A stretch of 64,000 nt of DNA from HdN1 sp964473645. Lineage in GTDB: Bacteria > Pseudomonadota > Gammaproteobacteria > Pseudomonadales > Ketobacteraceae. The translations under genes and the position numbers were made by a program. This document shows, in pieces, positions 17,818 to 27,652 of the stretch. Positions within the stretch are counted from its first letter, which is position 1. Each line of letters begins with the position of its first letter. Below the pieces are notes generated by a model. It made no database searches. It saw only the letters and a program-made list of their open reading frames with translations, and was not told where the DNA came from. The stretch is from positions 62,001 to 126,000 of the forward strand of contig CAYYPW010000011.1 of NCBI GenBank assembly GCA_964473645.1. Reading direction: 5' to 3'.

Positions 17818-20800
17818 TGAGTTCACCGTCTTCATTTTCGCTGGAGGCAATTCCCGCCATACGGATTCTCAGCAATGGACGTTATACCGTGATGGTGCAT
17901 GGTCAATGCGGTGGTTTTTCGCGCTTTGATGGCTGGGCCTTGAATGACTGGAATGGAGATCGTCTGCAAGAACAAGGGGGCTGGATCATCTATGTGCGTG
18001 ATCTGGATAGCGGCGCGATTACGGCCTTTGGCGCGCAACCTCGACTGTCTTTATCGTCACCACTGGGCGAGGATGCTGCGAGTGCGCAATTTTCGCAGCG
18101 CATTGATGATTTAACGCTGAACATGCATGTCCACGTAGCCGCTGCCCACCCGTGTGAAGTGCGCCAGCTCACACTGACCAATCACTCTGGGCGTGTGAGA
18201 CGTTTGCAGGTAAGCGCCTTTTTGCCGATTGCGCTCAATCACCCGGCGGCACATGCTGCGCATCCAGCTTTCTCAAAATTGTTTGTGCAAACCGAATACT
18301 TGCCCGCAGCACAAGCGTTATTGGCCCGTCGTCGCCCGCGAGCCGCCGGGGAGCGCGCGCCCTGCATGGCCGCTCGCCTGATTGGCCCGGGCGAGTTGCG
18401 TTGGGACACGGATCGAGCGCGTTTTCTCGGGCGTGGGTGGGGTTTGCAATCCCCTCAAGGCGTTGTGGAAGGCTTGGCTGCGCACCACACCAATGTGCTT
18501 GACCCGGCGTTTGTGTTGCAGCGGAGTGTTGTGATCAACGCGTCGGAATCGCAATCGCTAACGCTCGTGATGGGCGCCGCCGAGTCGCGCGATGAGGTCG
18601 CTGCGCTCATGCAATTGCCGTTGGCAGCATTGGCTTCAGCAACGCCTATATCATCATCGATAGGAGTTGAGGCCAAAACGGCCTGTCGCTTGCAGGCGCT
18701 GGCCGGTGCCATGTTTTACGGTTGGCCAGCCATTGCCGCACCCGCAGTGGAACGACAGAGCGCAAAGGGGCATCCTGGCATTGTATGGGGTTATGGCATG
18801 CCCACCGATAAGCCTTTTGTGCTTGTGACAAGCAAACAACCGGCAGTGATCGAATGGGCCTTGCAAGCTAAGCGTTACTGGCAATCGCTTGCATTGGATA
18901 TACCCATGCTGGTGCTGGTTGAAGAGCTGGCTGAAGATAGTGCAGGAATTAATGGGCCCGGCTTGGTAGTACGTAAGCGTAGTGAAGTTTCGGACACCGA
19001 TCTTGCCGGTTTGCGTGCTGTGGCCGCCTGTATCGTAGATGATTCGGCGCCGTCTGCAGTAAACGTTATTGCGGAAGATTTGATTGCACAGTCACACCAG
19101 AGCCGCTCGGCGCCATTTAATTTACCACAGGGCAATGCTCAGCCAAATTGTGCTCAACCAGGTAATGATCAGCTCTATAATAGTCAAGCAAGTGCAAAAG
19201 AAGTGCTGCAATTCGATAATGGCTACGGCGGTTTTTCAGCCGATGGCTGTGAATATGTGGTGCGCATGCCCTCAACAGGGCAACGCTTGGTATTGCCGCC
19301 AGTGCCGTGGGTGAACGTATTGGCGAACCCAGATTTCGGTTGCCTGGTAAGTGAAACCGGTGCCGGTAGCACCTGGTCGGTGAACAGCCGCGAACGGCGT
19401 ATCACGCCCTGGTCGAACGACCCGGTGCTCGACCCCCATGATGAAGCCTTCTATCTGCGCGATAACGTGAGTGGTGAGTGTTGGTCGCCGTTGCCCGGCC
19501 CTGCCTTATCCGGCGCGGATTATGAAGCCCGCCATGGTTTTGGATACACCCGCTTTGCGCATGTCAGCCATCAACTTGATCAGCAAACCACAGTGTTTGT
19601 TCATCGAACGCTGCCCGTAAAAATCACGCGATTGCAACTGCGTAATCTCTCCTCCCAATCGCGCAGAATGACGGTGGTGGCTTATCAGCGTTTGGTGCTG
19701 GGTTTTGTGCCGACACAAAGCAGCGCTTTCGTTGCGACAAAAATTCAGACCGATGCTCGCACGCTGACGGCTACGAATCGTATGGGCGGTGAGTTCGCTC
19801 AGCAGTTTGCATTTGCCAGTTGCGTGAGTAACACCGATACCAAGTGGCAAGCCGGTACTGATCGGGCTGCGTTTCTGGGTGAACAACGCGATATAGGGAT
19901 TCCTGTTGGGCTTTATAGCGATGATGCTTTTGCCTCTGCGTCGGTGAGCAGTCACCCTTGTTTTGCGCAAAAGATTGAACTGGAGATTCCACCGCAGGGC
20001 GAATTGGCGGTGAGTTTTCTGCTGGGCGATGTTGCCTCAGAGGCGCAATTGCAGGAATGTTTGCAGGCACTGAACACTGATGCCAAAGTGCAGGCAGCCC
20101 TTGCGGATATCAAGCATTTTTGGCAAGACACATTGACGGCAGTGCAGGTAGAAACTCCCTCCACAGCGCTGAATTTCATGCTCAATGGCTGGTTTCTATA
20201 TCAAACGTTAGTGTGTCGTGTCTGGGGGCGTACGGCGTTTTATCAGAGTTCGGGCGCTTTTGGTTTTCGTGATCAATTGCAAGATTCTGGTGCGTTGATT
20301 TATGCGCGTCCTGATTTAACGCGGCGACAGATTTTACTGCATGCTTCTCGCCAATTTGTCGAAGGGGATGTGCAACATTGGTGGCATGAACCGCCGGTCG
20401 ATCGAGGCTTGCGCACACGTTTTTCGGATGATTTGAACTGGTTGCCACTACTGACTGCGTTTTACATTAAAACGACGGGTGATGCGGCTCTGCTCGATGA
20501 GCAGGCGCCATTTCTTACTGCACCCCTACTTGCACCAGGTGAAGACGAAGTCTATTTGCAGGCAAATCTGTCGGGGCAATCTGCCGATATTTACGAACAC
20601 TGTTGTCGCGCGCTGGACATTTCCCTCACCAAAGGTGTTCACGGTTTACCGTTGATGGGTACCGGTGACTGGAACGACGGCATGAACCGGGTCGGACGTG
20701 AAGGCAAAGGCGAAAGCGTATGGATGGGGTTTTTCCTGTACCACATTATTGGGGAATTTCTACCGTTTTGCGAAAAGCGCCAGGATGCCGTCCGTGTGCA

Positions 20801-21641
20801 GCGTTATCGAGAATACCGCGACCATCTTGCCGTGGCTCTCAATAGCGAAGGCTGGGATGGTGAATGGTACCGGCGTGCCTGGTATGATAACGGCAATCCT
20901 GTGGGGTCGAAAGACAGTGACGAATGCCAGATCGATGCGCTGGCACAGGCCTGGGCGGTGATTTCAGGCGTGGCACCGGCGCAGCGTGCAGATCAGGCGT
21001 TGCAATCCTTGGAGCACCGACTGGTTGATCCCGTCGGTAAATTGATTCGCCTTTTGGCGCCATCTTTCATCAATACGCCCAACGATCCTGGCTATATAAA
21101 AGGTTATGTGGCAGGCGTGCGAGAAAACGGTGGTCAATACACGCATGCCGCCAGTTGGGTGGTGCGTGCCATGGCAGAGCGCGGCAATACCGAGCGCGCC
21201 TTGGCGTTACTTGAAATGATATTGCCCGTTGCACACACCAGTACACGTGAAGACACCGATTGCTACAAAACCGAGCCTTATGTCGCGGTCGCCGATATTT
21301 ATGGAGAAGCCCCCCATGTCGGGCGCGGCGGCTGGACCTGGTATACCGGTTCCTCGGGTTGGCTCTATCGGGTAGGGTTGGAATCGGTGCTGGGGATTAC
21401 CCTTCGTGAGGGCAATACATTACTGTTTCAACCGTGTGTGCCCAATGACTGGGACGCTTATGCTGTGCGTTATCGTCTGCCGCAGGGCGGGGTGGTGGAT
21501 ATCAAACTTAAGCGCCACCCAGACAGCCCACAAGTAATGCTCAATGGTCAACGTCAATCGTTGCCCGCAGATGGGTCGTTATGCGTGCGCATCCAGCATC
21601 CCGAGCAGAACCAAACGGTAGAGGTCTATTGGTCAGCCTGA
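17817..21641 (+). CDS. GH94 protein, cyclic beta-1,2-glucan synthase C-terminal type
   Basis: 1274 residues. It has two successive GH94 sugar-binding sandwich domains (one starting ILSNGRYTVMV near residue 19, a second around SRERRITPWSNDP near 525) followed by the catalytic alpha-barrel. MGTGDWNDGMNR near 947-958 holds the conserved acid of GH94 phosphorylases. This layout matches the C-terminal third of cyclic beta-1,2-glucan synthase, but the GT84 and membrane parts are absent. The likely activity is phosphorolysis of a beta-glucan (1,2-beta-oligoglucan or similar); linkage is inferred. A Gln/Asn-rich linker near 440-465 has an 18-bp repeat character. No signal peptide. Confidence 0.8.
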   Translation: MSSPSSFSLEAIPAIRILSNGRYTVMVHGQCGGFSRFDGWALNDWNGDRLQEQGGWIIYVRDLDSGAITAFGAQPRLSLSSPLGEDAASAQFSQRIDDLTLNMHVHVAAAHPCEVRQLTLTNHSGRVRRLQVSAFLPIALNHPAAHAAHPAFSKLFVQTEYLPAAQALLARRRPRAAGERAPCMAARLIGPGELRWDTDRARFLGRGWGLQSPQGVVEGLAAHHTNVLDPAFVLQRSVVINASESQSLTLVMGAAESRDEVAALMQLPLAALASATPISSSIGVEAKTACRLQALAGAMFYGWPAIAAPAVERQSAKGHPGIVWGYGMPTDKPFVLVTSKQPAVIEWALQAKRYWQSLALDIPMLVLVEELAEDSAGINGPGLVVRKRSEVSDTDLAGLRAVAACIVDDSAPSAVNVIAEDLIAQSHQSRSAPFNLPQGNAQPNCAQPGNDQLYNSQASAKEVLQFDNGYGGFSADGCEYVVRMPSTGQRLVLPPVPWVNVLANPDFGCLVSETGAGSTWSVNSRERRITPWSNDPVLDPHDEAFYLRDNVSGECWSPLPGPALSGADYEARHGFGYTRFAHVSHQLDQQTTVFVHRTLPVKITRLQLRNLSSQSRRMTVVAYQRLVLGFVPTQSSAFVATKIQTDARTLTATNRMGGEFAQQFAFASCVSNTDTKWQAGTDRAAFLGEQRDIGIPVGLYSDDAFASASVSSHPCFAQKIELEIPPQGELAVSFLLGDVASEAQLQECLQALNTDAKVQAALADIKHFWQDTLTAVQVETPSTALNFMLNGWFLYQTLVCRVWGRTAFYQSSGAFGFRDQLQDSGALIYARPDLTRRQILLHASRQFVEGDVQHWWHEPPVDRGLRTRFSDDLNWLPLLTAFYIKTTGDAALLDEQAPFLTAPLLAPGEDEVYLQANLSGQSADIYEHCCRALDISLTKGVHGLPLMGTGDWNDGMNRVGREGKGESVWMGFFLYHIIGEFLPFCEKRQDAVRVQRYREYRDHLAVALNSEGWDGEWYRRAWYDNGNPVGSKDSDECQIDALAQAWAVISGVAPAQRADQALQSLEHRLVDPVGKLIRLLAPSFINTPNDPGYIKGYVAGVRENGGQYTHAASWVVRAMAERGNTERALALLEMILPVAHTSTREDTDCYKTEPYVAVADIYGEAPHVGRGGWTWYTGSSGWLYRVGLESVLGITLREGNTLLFQPCVPNDWDAYAVRYRLPQGGVVDIKLKRHPDSPQVMLNGQRQSLPADGSLCVRIQHPEQNQTVEVYWSA

Positions 21642-21650
21642 TGGATGCGC

Positions 21651-23420
21651 TTACTGGCGTATCCACAAAAACAACCATAGCATGTGGAGCGTGAAGAGTG
21701 CTGCACTGAACGCCTGCCAGAACCGTAATGGATTGCGTTCTACCCAGGGTTGGGATTTACCCTGGATCAGTTCTTTATTCGGGTGCTCGAGATCGAATAG
21801 AAATTCAGACAATTCTTGATAGCGCTGTTGCGGGTCAATTTGCAGCGCCTTTTTCAATGCGCCATCCAGCCAGACTGGCACCAGTGGGTTGTGTGACCAG
21901 GCCGGGCGGTATTCCAGGCGTTTGAAATCATCGATGGTTTTGCAGCGTGCATAAGCCTCGCCGTATGGATGCTTACCGGTAAGCATTTCATAGGCAATGA
22001 TTGCCAACGAATAAATGTCACAGGCGCGCGTGGGCGGGTTGAGCGTGAGCACTTCGGGTGCAGAATAATCCAATGTACCCAGAACGGTATCGCGCTCAAT
22101 GGGCGTGTGAATTTCCTGAATGCCTGCAACACGGCAAGAACCAAAATCGATGATGACGGGATTGCCCTGTTTGTCGATCAGAATATTGTCGGGTTTGAGA
22201 TCCTGGTGCAGGGTTTCACGACGGTGAATGGCCCCCAAACCTCGGCCAATATTCTTGATAATACGAATGGCAGTGTTGATCTCACGCGAATTGAATTCCT
22301 TTAACCAGCGCCCCAAGGGTTGGCCATCGATATTCTGCACCAGATAGTAGAGAAATTTTCGTGGTTTGGGGGGCGTAATCACCTTGACGACGTTGGCAGA
22401 ATCAATGCGTGAACCAATCCATTCCTCTAATACGAAGCGCTCAATATAAGCAGGATCGTCTTCAAAATTGGGGGAGGGCGTTTTCATCACATAGAGGGCG
22501 TTACTGCTCTCATCGCGAACACGGTAAACCTGGCTACGCTTGCTGGCGTGCAGTTCTTCCAGAATGCGCAGGCCATCCAGCATGGCGCCAGGCTGCAAGG
22601 CGGGCGGGAATGACAATTCGGACAGCTTTTGATAAATATCCTGATCATTGGCGTTGGAGAGCTGATCAATACGCAACAACTGGCAGCTGGTATTGTCATC
22701 GCTGCCGTTGGCCAGCGCTGCTTCATTGATCGCGATGCAGGCTTGCTCGATATCGTGCTTGTTATTGGCAATCAGGGATTCCAGTTGTGAACGATTGACA
22801 AATTGGTGCACACCATCGGTGCAGGTTAGGAAAACATCGCCTTCCTGCAGATCGACCTGACGAAAATCGATGTCCAGACGTACATCAATACCCACCGCTC
22901 GGGCAAGATATTCTTTGGACGGGGAGATGCGGGTGACATGATCGGTGGTGAGTTGTTCCAGTGTGCCCTCGCGAAAACGATAAATTCGCGAATCACCCAC
23001 ATGAAACACATATCCCACTTGTGACTTGATCACGAGCACACTGAGGGTCGTGACATAGCCCCGATGCGGGGCCAATGACGAGACACCTTGCGAATACAAC
23101 CAGCGGTTCAGCGCTGTCAGCACGCGTTGAACCGAGGTTTTCACCGACCAGGCGTCGGGGGTGGAGTAATAATCACTGAGAAAATTTTGCACGCAGATGT
23201 CGCTGGCCTCCTTGCCGTGTTCGGCATCGGTAACACCGTCTGCAATGGCCAGGGCGATGCCCTTGGTCGTCAGTAGGGGATCAGAAGGAATTCTGATCCC
23301 CACGGCATCTTCGTTTGCGGTTTTGCGCCCCGCCAGTGAGCTTTGCCCAGCGTTGACGCGCAACGCGCTACGAAGATGAGTGGCATGAACCGGTGTTGCC
23401 CCAGAAGCGTTTTTCATCAA
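21651..23420 (-). CDS. Bifunctional PP2C phosphatase / Ser-Thr protein kinase
   Basis: 589 residues. Residues about 15-255 are a PP2C-type phosphatase (AIADGVTD, HVGDSRIYRF, LTCTDGVHQFV). From about 275 there is a Hanks-type kinase domain with the catalytic HQDLKPDNILID loop near 405, IDFGSC and an APE motif. One transmembrane helix closes the protein (about 570-587), so the enzyme faces the cytoplasm from the inner membrane. It lies 12 bp after the nitrate transporter gene. The same pair is found in Pseudomonas nitrate assimilation loci, so a role in controlling nitrate uptake is likely but its target is unknown. Confidence 0.9.
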   Translation of the reverse strand: MMKNASGATPVHATHLRSALRVNAGQSSLAGRKTANEDAVGIRIPSDPLLTTKGIALAIADGVTDAEHGKEASDICVQNFLSDYYSTPDAWSVKTSVQRVLTALNRWLYSQGVSSLAPHRGYVTTLSVLVIKSQVGYVFHVGDSRIYRFREGTLEQLTTDHVTRISPSKEYLARAVGIDVRLDIDFRQVDLQEGDVFLTCTDGVHQFVNRSQLESLIANNKHDIEQACIAINEAALANGSDDNTSCQLLRIDQLSNANDQDIYQKLSELSFPPALQPGAMLDGLRILEELHASKRSQVYRVRDESSNALYVMKTPSPNFEDDPAYIERFVLEEWIGSRIDSANVVKVITPPKPRKFLYYLVQNIDGQPLGRWLKEFNSREINTAIRIIKNIGRGLGAIHRRETLHQDLKPDNILIDKQGNPVIIDFGSCRVAGIQEIHTPIERDTVLGTLDYSAPEVLTLNPPTRACDIYSLAIIAYEMLTGKHPYGEAYARCKTIDDFKRLEYRPAWSHNPLVPVWLDGALKKALQIDPQQRYQELSEFLFDLEHPNKELIQGKSQPWVERNPLRFWQAFSAALFTLHMLWLFLWIRQ

Positions 23421-23432
23421 TACGTGCGGGCT

Positions 23433-24899
23433 TTAGCCGACCTCAATCAGTTGAACGGTACCGTCCTCCAGCGTTTCTGCCATGTGGCCTTTGGGTTCGT
23501 CAAGAAATTGCGAGATGATAAAGGTGAAAGCCGATACCCCCGCCAGCACCATGAAGAACACCGGTGCCGTGACAAACGTCAACAACGTCAGAAACACTAC
23601 ACTGCCGACGTTACCATAAGCGCCTACCATGCCGGCGATTTGTCCGGTCATACGGCGTTGTACCAGCGGAACGACCGAGTACACCGCGCCGCACGCAGCT
23701 TGCACCGACAACGAGCAAATCAATGTGACCACAATGGCCCACCCGATCCACCAGCTGCTATCGATCTGCGCCAGGAACAAATAACCTACGCCCTGTCCGA
23801 CCAGCGTTATCGCCAATACTTTTTTGCGGCCGAATTTGTCAGACAGCAAGCCACCGGCCGGACGGGCCAACAGATTCGCCACTGTAAAACAGCCCGCCAT
23901 CATGCCCGCCTGCACGGCGCTGATACTAAAGGTGCTCATGAAGTAAAGTGGCAGCATCGACACAACTGCAATTTCCGAGCCGAAAGAAGCGAGATACGCC
24001 ATATTCAACACGGCCACCTGTTTAAATTTGTAACGCTGCATCACAGGGACTTCTTTATGAAAGATTTCGCGGTTGACGCGGAAGATCTGTGCATATTGAT
24101 AGATGGCGATCAAGGTAATGCAGACATAAGCAATCTGGGCACCGTTGGCAGAGAGCAGTGCCGTGCCAGCGGGCGACAAGCGCCAGGTCAACAAATAGAG
24201 TGCGCCAAACAAAGGCACCGTCATGATCATATAAAACCACAGATCCATCTTGGTGGTGATTTCGAGTCCGCCAAGCTTTTTAGGTTTGAAATAATGCGAG
24301 CCTTTGGGAGTGTTGCGTGCGTAACGATAGAAAACAAAACTGTATGCGAGTGCAATCATGCCGACCGTGCCAATGGCCCAGCGCCAGCCATTTTCACCGC
24401 CGTAAATGCCGGCAAGCACAGGCAGCACACCACTGGCGACAGCGGCACCAAAATTACCCCAACCGCCATAAATACCCTCGGCAAAACCCACTTCTTTGGC
24501 CGGGAACCATTCGGAGACCAGGCGAATTCCGATCACAAAGCCTGCGCCTACGAAGCCCAGCAAGAAGCGCATGATGGCGAGCATTTCGAATGTATCAGCC
24601 AGTGCGTAACCAAAACAAAACAACGAAGAGATCGCAAGCAAGAGACTGTAAGCGGCGCGTGGCCCATACTTGTCTACCAGAATGCCCACCAGAATACGGG
24701 CAGGAATGGTGATGGCAACGTTAAGTATCAACAATGCCTTAATCTGGGCATCGGTCAGGTGAAAGGCTTCTTTGATAAAAGGCATCATGGGCGCCTGGCT
24801 GAACCAGACGATGAAAGTGACAAAGAAGGCAAACCAGGTCAGATGCAGGATGCGAATCTTTTCCTGCTTCAGATCGGTGAGTTTGATCGGCAATAGCAT
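23433..24899 (-). CDS. Nitrate/nitrite transporter, NarK/NasA family (MFS)
   Basis: 488-residue major facilitator with about 12 membrane segments. It has the two nitrate-signature regions (GWGNFGAAVASG near 150 and GAYGNVGSVVFL near 435) and conserved arginines in the transport core (GAGFVIGIRLVSEWF, NLLARPAGG). It would import nitrate for assimilation. ATG 24899 (MLLPIKL) is chosen; an upstream in-frame codon at 24998 would add 33 residues that do not fit the family. First gene of an operon with the phosphatase/kinase. A possible sigma-54 promoter precedes it. Confidence 0.9.
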   Translation of the reverse strand: MLLPIKLTDLKQEKIRILHLTWFAFFVTFIVWFSQAPMMPFIKEAFHLTDAQIKALLILNVAITIPARILVGILVDKYGPRAAYSLLLAISSLFCFGYALADTFEMLAIMRFLLGFVGAGFVIGIRLVSEWFPAKEVGFAEGIYGGWGNFGAAVASGVLPVLAGIYGGENGWRWAIGTVGMIALAYSFVFYRYARNTPKGSHYFKPKKLGGLEITTKMDLWFYMIMTVPLFGALYLLTWRLSPAGTALLSANGAQIAYVCITLIAIYQYAQIFRVNREIFHKEVPVMQRYKFKQVAVLNMAYLASFGSEIAVVSMLPLYFMSTFSISAVQAGMMAGCFTVANLLARPAGGLLSDKFGRKKVLAITLVGQGVGYLFLAQIDSSWWIGWAIVVTLICSLSVQAACGAVYSVVPLVQRRMTGQIAGMVGAYGNVGSVVFLTLLTFVTAPVFFMVLAGVSAFTFIISQFLDEPKGHMAETLEDGTVQLIEVG

Positions 24900-24937
24900 A
24901 TTGAGAGTCTCTTCGCTGGAGGTGTTGCAGATGCTAA

Positions 24938-24952
24938 GCAGGTTTTGTGCCG
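24938..24952 (-). promoter_or_regulatory. Candidate sigma-54 promoter of nitrate transporter gene
   Basis: The minus strand reads CGGCACAAAACCTGC. GG and GC elements are exactly 10 bp apart, as required for -24/-12 sites, with two differences from TGGCAC-N5-TTGC. Transcription would start about 27 nt before the transporter ATG. Sigma-54/NtrC control is usual for nitrate assimilation, which supports the call. Confidence 0.45.
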
Positions 24953-25115
24953 TGCCTGATAAGTTATTGATATATAACAACATAGATGCTATTTGCACCG
25001 GTTTGGTGCGGGATTTTTCATATATCTTTGGTGGTATATGGGCAAAGGTGGTGCATGCGGCGCCCTAAAAGTGCAAAGTGCGAAATTGACGTCTGACAAG
25101 GTTGAAAAATGGTGC

Positions 25116-26231
25116 ATGAATATTTTTGAGCATACCGCCACCCACTCGCGTGTTCCGGGGTTAATGCCGAAAGCTGAGCGTGTTCCGCTGGAGCGTTTGC
25201 CCCCGCAGATGCAGCTATTTACCTTTTTGGAGGGGCGAGCGGTGCAACAGGCAGACCCTGATTTCGTGTTGCTGCAGCAATGGCGTGAGTCAGGGGAATT
25301 GATTTGGCTGAATGTCGAAGGCTTGGGCGATGCCAGCTTTCTTGAGCGTATCGCCAACTTATTCGATTTGCATCATCTGGCAATGGAAGATGTGCAAGTG
25401 TTGAACCATCGTCCCAAAGTGGAGCGCTATGAACATGGGCTCTTCATTATTATGCGTACGATCATTCCGGAAGGGCGGGCGACGACCGAACAGCTTTCGA
25501 TGTTTTTTGGGCACAATTTTTTCATAACGTTGCAGGAGCGCCCCAGTACAGTAATGCAAGAGGTGGTACAACGCCTCAATCGTCGGCGTAATAAAGTTGC
25601 GCTGGGCGCTGACGAACTTGCCTATGAAACCTTGGATGCCCTGCTTGATGAATATTTTCCGGCGTTTGAAACCTATGGCGAATGGCTGGAGCGCATTGAA
25701 GATGATTTGATAGAGGGCCACCTGCATAACACGCTGGAAAACATTCGCACCATCAAACGCGAAATTCTCAGTATGCGCAAAGCGTTGTGGCCCATGCGTG
25801 AAGTTTTCAGCGCTTTGATACACGATGAATACGACGTTATCAGTGATCGTGTACGCTTGTACTTGCGTGATTGTAACGATCATGTTTTTCACTTGATGGA
25901 TCTTGCTGAAACCTACCGCGAAATAACCGCTGAAATTTCGGACATTTATGTCAGTGCCGTAAGTGCGCGTTTGAATGAGACCATGAAGGTCTTAACGATC
26001 ATCGCTACCATCTTTATGCCGTTGGGATTTATCGCCAGCCTGTATGGTATGAATTTCGATACCACCTCACCTTACAATATGCCAGAACTGAAATGGCGTT
26101 TCGGTTACTGGTTTGCGCTGGGTCTCATGGGAATCACAACAGCGGCTTTATTCTGGTTTTTTTGGCGACGCGGATGGGTAGGGCGAGGCAACAAGAAGCC
26201 TGCATTGCTGCGGGGTGACGATTATGAATGA
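25116..26231 (+). CDS. CorA-type magnesium/divalent cation transporter
   Basis: 371 residues with a long soluble N-terminal region, a helical stalk and two C-terminal membrane helices. The YGMNF motif near residue 310, at the end of the first helix, is the ion-selectivity signature of CorA. The protein would form a pentameric inner-membrane channel for Mg2+ (or Co2+/Ni2+; some relatives export Zn2+). The frame is open from 24993; ATG 25116 is chosen because the earlier residues have no family match. A helical WVGRGNKK-type basic tail faces the cytoplasm. It is divergent from the nitrate transporter. Confidence 0.88.
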   Translation: MNIFEHTATHSRVPGLMPKAERVPLERLPPQMQLFTFLEGRAVQQADPDFVLLQQWRESGELIWLNVEGLGDASFLERIANLFDLHHLAMEDVQVLNHRPKVERYEHGLFIIMRTIIPEGRATTEQLSMFFGHNFFITLQERPSTVMQEVVQRLNRRRNKVALGADELAYETLDALLDEYFPAFETYGEWLERIEDDLIEGHLHNTLENIRTIKREILSMRKALWPMREVFSALIHDEYDVISDRVRLYLRDCNDHVFHLMDLAETYREITAEISDIYVSAVSARLNETMKVLTIIATIFMPLGFIASLYGMNFDTTSPYNMPELKWRFGYWFALGLMGITTAALFWFFWRRGWVGRGNKKPALLRGDDYE

Positions 26232-26556
26232 CGAACGCCTTCCATTGTACAGGCAAGGCGCAAGAACATTTTCAACTAACGCCTGGAATGCGGCACCAAA
26301 GCCAGCTATAAGATGTGCGCCAGACGGTTGACTGTTTTTGCCAAGGCAATGAAAACGAGCAAAGTTTTGTGATTTTTTTTGCCTTATACCCCATTAAGTG
26401 AGATTGCCTTGATGTGCGCCGTTACGCGTCTTGGTAAAATGAATAATTACCCCCTCTATCCGTCGCACATTTTTTGCGCGAAGATTGGCGTTATTGGAGA
26501 CTTGCAATATATTTATATGCTAGAGGGTGGGTCTTTTCTCTTCCGGAGTAACTACT
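26232..26556. other. 325-bp intergenic region, AT-rich
   Basis: No gene, hairpin terminator or RNA recognised. The right part presumably holds the promoter of the PBP7-like gene. GGAG at 26545-26548 serves the TTG start at 26557. Confidence 0.4.
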
Positions 26557-27513
26557 TTGCGTAACTTTTTGAACAATCACATGACGTTGGTTGCTGCAAC
26601 GCGTGCCTGGGCGGCGGCAATTGTGCTGCTGGTCGGCGCGACCGGCATCAGCGAGGCAACGGCAGCACAACCTGCCAAGGCCAAAGCCGTGGTTGAAACC
26701 CGTTCCACCGCGATGGTCGGCAAGCCCGGCCTGCATTCCCGTGCGGCGCTGGTGATGAATGCGGACACGGGCGAGGTCCTGTACGGCAAGAACATGAATG
26801 AAACCGTGCCGATTGCGTCCATCACCAAATTGATGACGTCCATTATCGTGCTCGATGCCCGGCAGAACATGAACGAGATGCTGACGATTACTCAGGCCGA
26901 TGTCGATCGCCTGAAAAACTCGCACTCGCGTCTTCGCGTCGGTAGCCGTTTGCCGCGCCAAGAGATGATGCTGCTGGCATTAATGTCTTCTGAAAACCGC
27001 GCCGCGTCTGCCTTGGCCCGAAACTATCCCGGTGGGCTGCAAGCGGCGATTCGAGCCATGAACCGCAAGGCCGCCGAGCTGGGTATGAAGCACAGCCGCT
27101 TTGCCGATGGCACCGGTTTGAATGCGCAGAACAAAGCCTCGCTGGTCGATCTCGCTAAACTGGTGAAAGCTGCCAATGCCTACCCGTTGATACATGAATT
27201 CTCAACGACCAAGTCGCATCTGGTGGCGGTATCGGGGCAGCGCTACAAGCTCAAGTACAACAACACCAATCCTTTGGTAAATAGCAAGACCTGGAGCATT
27301 GGTGTCACCAAGACCGGTTATATCCGCGAAGCCGGCATGTGCTTGGTGATGCAAGCGCGAATTGCATCCACCAATACCGTGCTGGTGTTGATGGATTCCT
27401 GGGGTAAAAACACCCGCGTGGGTGATGCCAACCGGGTGAAGCAATGGATGGAATCTTCCATGCGTCTTGCCGCTAATAGTTCACGTCGAGTGGCTTCAAA
27501 TCAACGTATGTAA
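26557..27513 (+). CDS. pbpG: D-alanyl-D-alanine endopeptidase, PBP7-like
   Basis: 318-residue low-molecular-weight penicillin-binding protein. The three active-site motifs are clear: SITK (serine nucleophile), SSENRA (S-x-N type) and TKTGYI (KTG). It cuts cross-links in periplasmic peptidoglycan. A signal peptide covers about the first 38 residues, ending ATAA. The start is a TTG with GGAG 8 nt upstream; ATG 26581 is an alternative. The serine-SEN-KTG set and the length fit PbpG better than DacA-type carboxypeptidases. A strong stem-loop follows the stop. Confidence 0.85.
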   Translation: MRNFLNNHMTLVAATRAWAAAIVLLVGATGISEATAAQPAKAKAVVETRSTAMVGKPGLHSRAALVMNADTGEVLYGKNMNETVPIASITKLMTSIIVLDARQNMNEMLTITQADVDRLKNSHSRLRVGSRLPRQEMMLLALMSSENRAASALARNYPGGLQAAIRAMNRKAAELGMKHSRFADGTGLNAQNKASLVDLAKLVKAANAYPLIHEFSTTKSHLVAVSGQRYKLKYNNTNPLVNSKTWSIGVTKTGYIREAGMCLVMQARIASTNTVLVLMDSWGKNTRVGDANRVKQWMESSMRLAANSSRRVASNQRM

Positions 27514-27517
27514 TGTG

Positions 27518-27554
27518 CTTGTGGGCGCAGGTAAAAATCATCTGCGCCCACAAG
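27518..27554. terminator. Perfect 13-bp stem-loop between convergent genes
   Basis: CTTGTGGGCGCAG (27518-27530) pairs perfectly with CTGCGCCCACAAG (27542-27554) across an 11-nt loop. It lies 4 nt after the endopeptidase stop. There is no strong T-tract, so it may act with weak efficiency or as a 3' RNA-stabilising hairpin. Confidence 0.6.
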
Positions 27555-27652
27555 GCTTTACCGCTGCGTTCCTACCGTAAATCCCGCATTTTCCCCGCTT
27601 CCTTGACCCGTTTAACTTGCGTTTTACGGGGGATCGTTAAACGCTTTTCGAA

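Noticed and set aside
23343..24896. Long open frame of 517 codons opposite the nitrate transporter
   Set aside because: It mirrors the codon positions of the transporter, is rich in His, Arg and Gln, and resembles no protein. It is a shadow frame.
26379..26564. Small frame between CorA and the endopeptidase
   Set aside because: No ribosome site or family match; it overlaps the next gene start.
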